Origin: Nematostella vectensis
Taxonomy: Eukaryota > Cnidaria > Anthozoa > Actiniaria > Edwardsiidae
Length of the DNA: 64,000 bases
Direction of reading: 5' to 3'
NCBI RefSeq assembly: GCF_932526225.1
Contig: NC_064034.1
Location: 10,862,887 to 10,926,886, forward strand
The notes under the pieces are model-generated. The model was not told the DNA's origin. It did not search any database and saw nothing but the letters and a program-made list of their open reading frames with translations. The first letter of the stretch is position 1; every line of letters begins with the position of its first letter. Below are positions 54,901 to 64,000 of the stretch, one piece after another. Made by a program: the position numbers and the translations under genes.

Positions 54901-56714
54901 ATGACCAAATGGACAACCCAAATGACCAAGCGGATAGAACAATTGACTAAATGGACAACATAAATGACCAAAAGGGCATGAAATATACTAACGCTTTTCG
55001 TTGCTTGCTATACGTTTGAGCCTGTCGCCACTGTACAGCGGTCTTCCTATCCCAGTATCTAATCTAAATTTCATCCCGTCCAGTGTGATAACGCTTGGCT
55101 TATAACTGATGAAACTTCTTTTGCCCCCCACTTCTGTGCTTTTAAAGTCTTCCTGCTCGCTGTAGGGGTAACTTCCTGGAAGAGATTATGAAAAAGCCCC
55201 TGTAAGCCGCCAATTTGTCATCCTAGCACAGAGGCAACAGGTGTGCGGAAACATTCATTTTCTTCGGATGATTCAGGGATATTTCGATTGAATTTTGAAA
55301 CTAAAGTATGCGACTCACGGTTATTTTTAGATTTCTACTCGTATTTTCATAATATTTCTTCGAATAATGGTTAAAATCAATAACCAAGGTGTGGTTGACT
55401 ATAATTCTACAATTGACTATTCACGACAACGCCTTAGGGTTTCACTACTGAGGGCGTAACCAGAACGCTATGGAGGAGGGTAGAGGAGGCACTCATTTTC
55501 GGATTTGCATCTCACTGATGCAAAGACAAGGCAGGCACAAATTATAATATGAAAAGTAGTATTAGAAAAATAAGTACTTTCTGGAAATGTACAACCTTAG
55601 CAATCTTATCAAAACGATTCTGATAAATTCAACTTTACCTTCCAAGCTATACACCGCCAAGACCCCATGCCTACCCAAACCACATGCGCAATCACGTGAT
55701 CTGCCGAGTTTTCGATAGAGCAGCTTCATGTATGTACTACCGACACATGCGCGATCAGAAACTCCGAATACAGAGTATCCCAGCAGCTTTGCGCGCCTCG
55801 CACACAATAACACAAGATTCTCGGGATCTGCGTGTTCATCGTCTGCTGCGACAAAGTATAGTTGGTCTTGGTTGTCACCTTTGCCGTCAGAGGAGGAGAC
55901 AGATGATATGTAGCCTTTCCAGCAACCAAGACTCGAAATAACTGTCGCGTAAACAACAGATTGGGAAGGTTGAGTATATATCAAAATATCAAATTAAGAA
56001 GGGGTGCACACCTATTTCAAATAAAAGGTCGCAATAGCGCTTAATTGGTATCAAATAATAATAAGCTAATAGGCGTAAACAAAATAAAATCCCACGCTTC
56101 AAAAACTGTAGAATTTTTTTCATGTTCCTGTGAACATTTAGCTTTCAGATATATACGCTACCCATGAAGCAATGCAGGTTACTATACTCTTATTTCCGAG
56201 TGCAACGTTATAGAGACATTTAGCACTGCGTTTTTTTCTCAGAAACTTCAAACGTCAAACCTCTGGGTGTCGCGTGACAAAGCCTTGCGGTCAAGTTTGC
56301 AGTCTGCGGTTCGCGTTTTGACCACAGGAGCACCGTCTAGCGGTAAGTGATTTACCTTAGCAGTTTTCCCCTAACATTTGAGACCATGAATTAGTGTTCT
56401 CATTTAAATCTTGAAATAATATATTTTCATTGACAATTTGCACAATTACTAATACTTTTGGCTCGGTTAAAGTCGAGCACATGTTTTGCACTTTTTCCCG
56501 CCAAATGCCACATTTCCCGCCAAATGTGCAAAACAACGTTTTCGCAACATTTTCGCGGTTTGCCGTTTGGATTTGATTCTGAAAACGCGATGCTAAATTC
56601 ACTGACACGGGTCGTATGATACATATCATATCAGCACCTACCAACATAGCTCTCTACACATTTTATAGCCCACAGGGAGCCCAGACCAGCGACAAACACG
56701 ATGTGTATGAGCAT
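48753..56714 (-). CDS. Gene C: secreted GH10 glycoside hydrolase (xylanase-like) with CBM4_9
   Basis: Exons, 5' to 3': 56642-56714, 55639-55941, 54993-55175, 54379-54579, 53806-53976, 53462-53672, 52918-52975, 52543-52692, 52333-52388, 51956-52093, 51640-51811, 51449-51553, 50831-51049, 49788-50010, 48753-48964. Lengths sum to 2475 nt, 824 residues plus TAA, with every phase consistent. Order: signal peptide (MLIHIVFVAGLGSLW), a Cys-containing 'LGCW' domain, CBM4_9, GH10 barrel, a C-terminal 'FRGFHGDYDV' segment and an acidic tail. GH10 enzymes are retaining glycosidases, classically cleaving beta-1,4-xylan. The animal substrate is unknown; dietary or algal polysaccharide is an inference. Confidence 0.9.
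49788..52975 (-). CDS. Gene C exons 7-14: GH10 catalytic barrel
   Basis: Barrel landmarks in order: KHKFAFGAAVNS, HFEWGVLESHMKWPLNEP, IRGHCIYWSIPDMLPEW, WDVINEM with the acid/base Glu (about residue 524), KLFLNEYEV, DALGVQGHF, and MWLTEFDI with the nucleophile Glu (about residue 625), then GIIFWVFWDLHSWRG. Both catalytic glutamates and the barrel Trp residues are present, so an active enzyme is expected. Exon 14 adds a C-terminal beta region (FRGFHGDYDVQVTL) found after animal GH10 barrels. Confidence 0.92.
50056..50310. mobile_element. Second copy of the TTCCAGAAAATATCCAT MITE
   Basis: Left end TAGTTCCAGAAAATATCCAT, right end ATGGATACTTTCTAGAACCA, with long C and G runs. It lies in gene C intron 13, about 45 bp upstream of the exon 14 acceptor. 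Confidence 0.75.
51299..51462. repeat. 24-bp minisatellite copied from the gene C exon 12 / intron junction
   Basis: Six to seven copies. On the gene strand each is GCACTGCTAAGG|GTAAGGTC plus CATG, and the exon ends CTCTGCTAAGG|GTAAGGTCC at 51449. The array touches the true donor. Confidence 0.95.
52389..52455. repeat. 64-bp duplication of the gene C exon 9 acceptor
   Basis: The acceptor and about 37 nt of exon 9 (CAG|GGAGAGTATCACTATCAC) are repeated 64 bp upstream in the transcript as CAG|GGAGAGTAACACTATCAC, with the true copy at 52388/52389. Confidence 0.88.
53462..54579 (-). CDS. Gene C exons 4-6: CBM4_9 carbohydrate-binding module
   Basis: Exon 4 starts TNLLSNPRFESPLTRD, the typical first strand of CBM4_9, with a GWSC stretch. 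Exon 5 has YEFIGYTRLIDREKTGD and LELWMRFKR. Exon 6 ends the module with WVKWKTAFQMPRAAGG and PSIDILVDDVSLKEV, then the linker DRSIDRYRKRDVRIR that precedes GH10 barrels. Family role: binding xylan, glucan or cellulose chains and targeting the barrel. Confidence 0.85.
54993..56714 (-). CDS. Gene C exons 1-3: signal peptide and LGCW-type domain
   Basis: ATG at 56712-56714, donor GTAGGT after 73 nt. Exon 2 encodes a domain beginning SSLGCWKGYISSVSS and containing LLGYSVFGVSDRACVGS, KLGRSRDCACGLG and VLAVYSLEG. The spacing of GCW, 'G-FGV', Cys and a final VY resembles the WSC-like or GCW domains common in marine invertebrate secreted proteins, often carbohydrate-binding. Exon 3 (IISYKP-like basic region, ending SNEKR) has no recognised domain. 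Its donor is GC|GTTAGT, weak but the only in-phase choice. Confidence 0.72.
56494..56526. promoter_or_regulatory. Paired E2F-like sites in gene C intron 1
   Basis: Two TTTCCCGCCAAAT or near-identical strings lie about 20 bp apart within 250 bp of the gene C start. They match the E2F consensus TTTSSCGC. Function is only inferred. Confidence 0.3.
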
Positions 56715-58244
56715 TGGATTCTGTTACTTAGCCAGTTAGCAGTTTCTCTTCAGCGTCTGACTCATTATGTCGCCTAAATCTAGAAATATCCTGTAGTTAT
56801 AAAATGCAGCATAGCAAGGTATAAGGGGAGAGGGTATATGGCGGTCGACCCCTCTTTATCTAAATTAGCTTGTTTTTTTGATGGGGCAATTTCAAACTTT
56901 TTCAAAGGAGCAGAATGCCCCAAGATCCGTTGAGAAACGTCTCGGGTAGCGCTCGTAAAAACCGCTAAGAATCCGAGCATGCGAGACCTCTACAAATCAG
57001 CCTTTTGAAAGGCCAGCTTCTTATTACACAATAAGCATCCCCTTCAAATAAGCCACTCGCTATTAATGGGGCGGTTCTTCTTTTAAAAGAACGTCTACAT
57101 TTCTGATGAGTATTTTAAGGCTGATAAATGTTCTTAACGATGTTCTTAGAAACTATAAGAGAAATTAACAATAGTAAGGTTTTCATTCGAGGTTGTTATT
57201 GTCTTGAATAAAGAAAAAACAATAATATTTTGCTGCTATCTAAGCCTATGCATCCTCTTATAAAAAACAGTATAAATGGCATCATGGACAAAAAATACAA
57301 TCCTAAAAAAGGACAAAAATAAAGATTTATCTGACAGGTCCAAATAACGTATAATCTTTGAATGTTTTTTTCTGGTTAATTCTTATTTTAGAACGTCTTG
57401 GTAAGAAATCAAACAATACAACAAGCAGGAGATCTGACATCCGATCCTAACGGTAAAAGATCAATTAATTACACAAGCAAGAAATTCAAGAGAGAGATTC
57501 TATCAATCACTTCATATGGCACAACAACAAAGCTTTTTTACACGTACTAACTGAATGTATTTCAAACTTCGCTTTTGCCTTGTTTACCATCACCTATAAG
57601 GCCCAATGGCATAAGATAGATAGCCATGCCTCTCGCGTACCTTTATAAAGGGTTTGATTGACGCGACTCGTATATGAAATACGAGTAGAATCCACTCACC
57701 TAGGAGACAACAGGCAAATAGCTCACAGCAAGCACTAAAGACGCTCCTAGGTCTTCCTGCATACTGAGGCACGGTTCAAAAGAAAGGAAATCACTGTGTT
57801 ATTATTTCAACATAATGTTTGTTATTTGATGTACCTGCTTATTTTTGCGCCTAGGATATTAGCACACCAGGAAATCACAGGTACCGTCCTTTGCAAACGC
57901 CCAAAGGTCCGGCACCTGTGATCCACCACCACCACCACCTCCACATTTTTATGTTCAATAATTATAGAGTGATGGTTTTCAAAATCCCGTGAAATACTAT
58001 TTAGTTTATTTAGTACTAATACACTGTAATGTCTTTGTTCTCTTTTATTCTAGCTTGTCCATTAAACTTTAACAGCTACACTTTTTTAACAGCTAGCATG
58101 GCAATTTTGTCCTATCGTGGTATTTGGGCTCATTGATTTTTTGCTGGTATTCACACCAAGCAGGTAGTTGATCGGATTAGGAAAACGGTTCTGAGCTATG
58201 CTCTCCATTCCATTGGTCATTCAAGTGAGGGAAACTTGGACACA
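56715..58244. other. Upstream region of gene C, no gene recognised
   Basis: AT-rich sequence with no in-phase exon pair or domain on either strand; a GGTGGTGGT-type triplet run lies near 57930. It belongs to the divergent promoter space between gene C and possible gene D. Confidence 0.45.
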
Positions 58245-58432
58245 ATTTCTGGCGCGTACCCAGTATTGGCCGAGGGTTGGTGCCCAGTCATAGGTCTCAT
58301 ATGGAAAAAAGCATATTATTTAAAGTTCCTTAATAAGAAATTGCCCACATTTTGGCCGCCTTATAGGGGGGTGGGGGGTAGGTGCGCGCACCACCCCCCC
58401 CCCCCCCCGTACGCGCCTGAATTTGTCTTATA
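58245..58432. mobile_element. Foldback element with GGCGCGTAC ends
   Basis: Left end TTTCTGGCGCGTACCCAG, right end CGTACGCGCCTGAATT, with a C16-type run inside. Related ends (GGGTACGCGCCTGG) occur near 54170. Non-autonomous; boundaries approximate. Confidence 0.5.
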
Positions 58433-58864
58433 ATGTGCACAAAAACGATTTTTAGGGGGTATTTTTTTCATTTAGTCATTTTCAATTTTCTATATATTTT
58501 TTTAATTTAGAGACTTCCTTCAGAATATAAAATAAAATTACACTAAATAATACAAAGCGAAAAGAGATACCTCATTACACTTAATTTTCGCGACGTTAAA
58601 ATTTAGCGATTTTGAGATGGCGATATTTCGCGACATTTTATTTTCGCGATTTTCCTACTTTTCGTAAAAATCAGATCACTTTATTTTCGCATATTTTGGG
58701 ATAATAAAATCAAGCAAAACAAGTGGAATTTAAATGTGCTCTAATCATCAAAACTAAAACAATCTGTAACGAAAATAATACGTGGGCTAAATTTGGATTC
58801 ATAAAAATCTATAAATACAAGTCCAACTTAACCCATCACCGTCTATATATACATAAGATGACTA

Positions 58865-59793
58865 CAATACACCAAAAACTGGAAATCGACTCTGCCAAAT
58901 TTTCGTCTTTAATAAGACTTCTTCAGGGCAGACTGAAGAAGGTGAATCGTTACAAGCTTATTTACATCAGAATAGTGGCGCGAGACGCAAAAACATTACA
59001 ACTGACAAAAACGCGCATTTTCTAGAATAGCACGCGCTATGGATAAAAAGAATTTACACATCTCTACGTGGGTTCCTACTACAAAAAAAGTCATCACTAT
59101 TACGACCCCGCGGGTAGATAGACTTAAGCCGATAAGCCCACTGGCCTTCCCTTTCCCTAAGCTGAGCCTCAGAGTTACACTTATCTATAAGTTGTACCAT
59201 AACATTATTAAGACCTAAATGATTGTCGCAATGAAAATGTTGATAGATAAGGTCATCCTCAACTCTTTCATCAACTAGGGTGCTTATTTAACCTACTTTT
59301 ATGATTATTAAAACGCTTCCTAAAACTATTGATTGTAGACCCTACGTATTGCTTGCTACACATAGAGCAAATAGTAATTAGATAAACAACAAAATCTGAG
59401 TTACAGTCCAAGTCAAAATTAATGACATATTTCTTATTAGTAACTGTACTGCGAAACTCTCGCTCTGTCTTAAGAAAGTTACACACCCTACACCTTAAGT
59501 AGTGAGGGATATGGGAACTTTACCTCAGGGAGTCTATCTACCCGCGGGGTCTTAATAGTGATGACTTTTTTTGTAGTAGGAACCCACGTAGAGATGTGTA
59601 AATTCTTTTTATCCATAGCGCGTGCTATTCTAGAAAATGCGCATTTTTGTCAGTTGTAATGTTTTTGCGTCTCGCGCCACTATTCTGATGTTAAGCTTGT
59701 AACGATTCACCTTTTTCAGTCTGCCCTGAAGAAGTCTTATTGAAGACGAAAATTTGGCAGAGTCGATTTCCAGTTTTTGGTGTATTGTATTCA
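58865..59793. repeat. Inverted arms around the Penelope-like fragment
   Basis: About 262 bp at 58865-59127 reappears in reverse complement at 59529-59793 with few differences; both contain CCCGCGGG and the string GTGGGTTCCTACTAC or its complement. The left arm is the element's own 3' end (end of the coding region plus 3' UTR). Inverted end duplications are a known feature of Penelope-like insertions. Confidence 0.8.
59054..59515 (-). pseudogene. Penelope-like retroelement fragment, GIY-YIG endonuclease end
   Basis: The first frame reads LRCRVCNFLKTEREF, then DFVVYLITICSMCSKQYVGS and FRKRFNNHKSRLNKH, the GIY-YIG core as found at the C-terminus of Penelope-like elements. After a break near 59270 the next frame continues VDERVEDDLIYQHFHCDNH, VQLIDKCNSEAQ and WAYRLKSIYPRGR, the rest of the module, to a TAA at 59054-59056. 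The reverse transcriptase part is missing, so this is a 5'-truncated, frameshifted copy. Confidence 0.78.
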
Positions 59794-60051
59794 TTGTTCT
59801 TGTACGAGATCGCGACAATTTGGGCTTTTTGATTCTATACATTAGATAGACAAGGTGTTTCCTTAAAACGGCCAGATTTCTGTCACTCGTTCTTCTCCCG
59901 AGGGATTATCGATTGGAGGCTGTCACGCCATTATTACCTATGGTTAAATTTTTACTTAGCCGATGTCGAAGTTACATGACTTCACTTGCACTATGGAAGA
60001 TCGCTGGACGTTGCCGTACTCAAGTGGTCATAAGACAAGTTAGCTATCGTT

Positions 60052-60391
60052 ATGAATTCTATCCAACGCTCTCTAATCTTCCTAAGGCTTTTGATTTTGC
60101 TCGTCACATTATTTGACAAGAACGCATTTGCGGAGGTAAGCAAGACTCGAACACCCCCTAAATGCAATTGTGTTGCAATAGGCGGGAAGACGAGTGTGGT
60201 ATTTAACTATTTGTACCGTGGAATAAATTTCCAAATGCAAGGTACTTTTATACTGGCCAATGCTTTATCTCAAGATGAATTAATTAATTGATGATTGCAG
60301 GCCGTGTCTAGCGATGCAAAGCGATCCCTGCGGCTTCATGAACTGCTGACCGCGGAAGAGACGGTGAGATTGTTCAATGATAAACAAGCTG
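60052..60391 (+). CDS. Possible gene D: first two exons of a secreted protein
   Basis: Exon 1 60052-60135 (ATG to GAG|GTAAGC) encodes a basic start and hydrophobic core (LIFLRLLILLVTLF), a plausible signal peptide. Exon 2 60301-60391 (TTGCAG acceptor, CTG|GTAAGA donor) encodes AVSSDAKRSLRLHELLTAEE and ends in phase 1. The layout, a phase-0 signal exon then a short charged exon ending in phase 1 (84/91 nt), parallels exons 1-2 of genes A (72/85) and B (57/76). It may be the 5' end of another ADAMTS-type gene, but no diagnostic domain is in the window. Confidence 0.45.
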
Positions 60392-61286
60392 GTAAGAAAT
60401 GGTACATGCACTTCACACATAACCAGCTATAAATACACGAGGTACATTTAATTGAAAATGTATTGCGTTAACCGGGAAACAATGAGAATGCGAGAAACTT
60501 AATTTGATTGTCCTTAATTAAGTTTGTGAGGCTTGTTGTAAATGTTTGTTTATTTAATGTGTTTGACGAATCACTCCAAATCACTATCGTCAGCATTTTC
60601 AACTGTAGAAATATCGATGGATATTGAAAGTTTCCTTATTTTTACTCAATTACTTCATGTTTGGCAATATATAACTTGGCAATACATAATCTTAATCGTG
60701 GGTCGTTCTGTTTTTAAGTGCTACAAGTACTTTTAGTTTAACGACATAAAATCAAAATCTGCACTTTTGCACTTACGTGATATTTTCTTAGTAACGGTAT
60801 AAAATGATAGAAAAACATGCATCATTTGCCTTCTTCGGCCCTTTTTATAAATTTGTGGTTAGCGGTTTTTGTACCTTGATATAAGATCTGGTCATTTACA
60901 AGAAATAATCTGCTAGTACGCCTTAGCTTTTACGGGAGTTTTCTTAATTCACCCTATGAATTGTCATTTTGAGTTGTCATTTTTTTTACCGATACGCTTA
61001 TTTTAAAAAAGCACGGATATAACCATTCTATGGTCTTGTCCATTTGAACTTTTTCGAGATCAAAAACAGTCTCATTCTGTTTAATCATGGTCCATTTCGA
61101 CAATCTGCGAATAACTGGACGAAACTTGTCGACGAAATGGACGATTACTTGCAGTCTCTTGACCTGGTTGAATATAGACAGTCTTTTCTGTAGCTATGTG
61201 GTTAATTTGTAGCGCGTTGTCACCGCTTGATATCTATATTATCTATATTAACTTATTACGTGAGCTTGAATTGTGACATAAGTAGT
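60392..61286. other. Presumed intron of gene D, nothing recognised
   Basis: AT-rich sequence after the donor at 60391; no further plus-strand exon in phase could be found before the satellite begins. Confidence 0.4.
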
Positions 61287-64000
61287 TTCAATGAAAAAAA
61301 TGTTGTAGACAGGGGTGATCACTCTATCTTTTAGGTTATAAAATCCTACCAACCGCTATCCCTTATGGGGTATTAAAAAATTATTCCAACTTTGTAATCC
61401 CTAAGGGGTCCCCACACTACTGGATCATGATATCCTAATAGAACAACTGCACATGAAAGTTGTCAGATAAGAGATGTGCAGTATCAAAGAAAATCAGGAA
61501 AAACTGAAACAAATGTTTTTTAGTACTTTTAAGCACTTATAAGTTTACAAATTGCATGGACCACTCCCATCTATGAAGAATTAAAAAGTTGCTGTTGACC
61601 ACACCTAAAGAGTTAAAATTGATTTTGCTGACAATCACTCATCCCTGTTTGCTTTTATGGGAGCCCCCCCCCTTCATGCTATGAAACCACCTTCTAAATA
61701 AACAGAAATTAGATTACTGTCGAAAAAACTAATGAAAAAAGTGTCCTCAATTTGATGCAGTCATTTTCATGTACACAGGAGATAATTAAGGAATTCTGAG
61801 CATATATCCATTTTTTTCTAGAAAAACAAGTATTTTTACGATCATTATTGTTTTTGTCTATTTTTCAAGGCTAAAATGATACTTTTTTATTGAAGATTGG
61901 AAAATTGATAAGTAGTTTTGATGAAAAAAATGTTGTAGACAGGGGTGATCACTCTATCTTTCAGGTTTTAAAATCCTACCAACCGCTATCCCTTATGGGG
62001 TATTAAAAAATTATTCCAACTCTGTAATCCCTAAGGGGTCCCCACACTACTGGATCATGATATCCTAATAGAACAACTGCACATGAAAGTTGTCAAAAAA
62101 GAGATGTGCAGTATCAAAGAAAATCAGGAAAAACTGAAACAAATGTTTTTTAGTACTTTTTAGCACTAAGGTTACAAATTGCATGGACCACTCCCATCTA
62201 TGAAGAATTAAAAAGTTGCTGTTGACCACACCTAAAGAGTTAAAATTGATTTTGCTGACAATCACTCATCCCTGTTTGCTTTTATGGGAGCCCCCCCTTC
62301 ATGCTATGAAACCACCTTCTAAATAAACAGAAATTAGATTACTGTCGAAAAAACTAATGAAAAAAGTGTCCTCAATTTGATGCAGTCATTTTCATGTACA
62401 CAGGAGATAATTAAGGAATTCTGAGCATATATCCATTTTTTTCTAGAAAAACAAGTATTTTTACGATCATTATTGTTTTTGTCTATTTTTCAAGGCTAAA
62501 ATGATACTTTTTTATTGAAGATTGGAAAATTGATAAGTAGTTTTGATAAAAAAAATGTTGTAGACAGGGGTGATCACTCTATCTTTCAGGTTATAAAATC
62601 CTACCAACCGCTATCCCTTATGGGGTATTAAAAAATTATTCCAACTCTGTAATCCCTAAGGGGTCCCCACACTACTGGATCATGATATCCTAATAGAACA
62701 ACTGCACATGAAAGTTGTCAAAAAAGAGATGTGCAGTATCAAAGAAAATCAGGAAAACTGAAAAAAATGTTTTTTTAGTGCTTTTTAGCACTAAGGTTAC
62801 AAATTGCATGGACCACTCCCATATATCAAGAATTAAAAAGTTGCTGTTGACCACACCCGAAGAGTTAAAATTGATTTTGCTGACAATCACTCATCCCTGT
62901 TTGCTTTTATGGGAGTCCCCCCCCCATGCTATGAAACCACCTTCTAAATAAACAGAAATGAGATTATTGTCAAAAAACTAATGAAAAAAGTGTCCTCAAT
63001 TTGATGCAGTCATTTTCATGTACACATGAGATAATTAAGGAATTCTGAGCATATATCCATTTAAAAAAAAAAAACAATTTTTTTACAATCTTTATTGTTT
63101 TTGTCTATTTTTCAATGCTTTAATGATACTTTTTTATTGAAGATTGGAAAATTGGAAAGTAGTTTTAATGAAAAAAATGTTGTAGACAGGGGTGATCACT
63201 CTATCTTTTAGGTTATAAAATCCTACCAACCGTTATCCCTTATGGGGTATTAAAAAATTATTCCACCTCTGTTATCCCTAAGGGGTACCCACACTACTGG
63301 ATCATGATATCTTAATAGAACAACTGCACATGAAAGTTGTCAGATAAGAGATGTGCAGTATCAAAGAAAATCGGGAAAAACTGAAAAAATGTTTTTTAGT
63401 ACTTTTAAGCACTTATAAGTTTACAAATTGCATGGACCACTCCCATCTATCAAGAATTAAAAAATTGCTGTTGACCACACCCAAAGAGTTAAAATTGATT
63501 TTGCTGACAATCACTCATCCCTGTTTGCTTTTATGGGAGTCCCCCCATGCTATGAAACCACCTTCTAAATAAACAGAAATTAGATTACTGTCAAAAAACT
63601 AATGAAAAAAGTGTCCTCAATTTGATGCAGTCATTTTCATGTACACATGAGATAATTAAGGAATTCTGAGCATATATCCATTTTTTTCTAAAAAAAAACA
63701 TTTTTTTTTTTTACAATCTTTATTGTTTTTGTCTATTTTTCAATGCTTTAATGATACTTTTTTATTGAAGATTGGAAAATTGGAAAGTAGTTTTGATGAA
63801 AAAAATGTTGTAGACAGGGGTGATCACTCTATCTTTTAGGTTATAAAATCCTACCAACCGCTATCCCTTATGGGGTATTAAAAATTATTCCAACTCTGTA
63901 ATCCCTAAGGGGTCCCCACACTACTGGATCATGATATCCTAATAGAACAACTGGACATGAAAGTTGTCAAAAAAGAGATGTGCAGTATCAAAGAAAATCA
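61287..64000. repeat. About 625-bp satellite, over four copies, running off the window
   Basis: GTTGTAGACAGGGGTGATCA occurs at 61302, 61932, 62557, 63179 and 63807, spacings 622-630 bp. Copies differ by a few percent. Each contains frames of about 66-78 codons that are not conserved in length, and no known domain. Copies include AGCCCCCCCC runs and a CCCTTATGGGGTATT segment. Confidence 0.95.

Overview
The window is eukaryotic, almost certainly an invertebrate animal. Coding exons are short, bounded by GT-AG introns, and spell extracellular metazoan domains (ADAMTS metalloprotease, thrombospondin type 1, fibronectin III, GH10 with CBM4_9). Penelope-like and LINE fragments, MITEs and many minisatellites fill the rest. 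An anthozoan cnidarian is my best guess from domain style, but the sequence does not prove it. No bacterial, rRNA, tRNA or CRISPR feature was seen.

Layout. Three multi-exon genes lie head to tail on the minus strand. Gene B (18263 down to beyond base 1, 19 exons seen, 3' end outside) and gene A (46497 to 21918, 29 exons) are tandem ADAMTS-type paralogs. Their exon lengths and phases agree almost exon for exon, including a 35-nt microexon. Gene C (56714 to 48753, 15 exons, 824 codons, phases close exactly) is a secreted GH10 glycosidase with a Cys-containing N-terminal domain, a CBM4_9 module and an acidic tail. A possible gene D starts at 60052 on the plus strand: a signal-peptide exon and one further exon are visible. 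Its intron runs into a 625-bp satellite that continues to the window end.

The two ADAMTS genes have diverged in complementary ways. Gene A keeps the zinc motif HEVAHNFGVDHD and is built as a membrane protein: after the TSP1 repeats come an FN3 domain, a receptor-phosphatase-like juxtamembrane segment, one transmembrane helix and a five-residue tail. However, its exon 15 carries one extra A in an A6 run, which breaks the frame as sequenced. Gene B is open throughout the window, but its catalytic glutamate is a histidine (HHMAHNFGVEHD), so it looks like a pseudoprotease that keeps its furin site and all ancillary domains.

About 18 to 19 kb of the window is minisatellite. The most unusual pattern is that several arrays are copies of splice junctions. 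In four introns the repeat unit is the last bases of the upstream exon plus the 5' splice site and intron start, repeated from 4 to about 58 times directly next to the real junction. In three other introns the 3' splice site with the first exon bases is duplicated. The two paralogs also share a 39-bp array in the same intron, and an 8-kb 37-bp array in gene B grew by block duplication of 2406 and 1295 bp.
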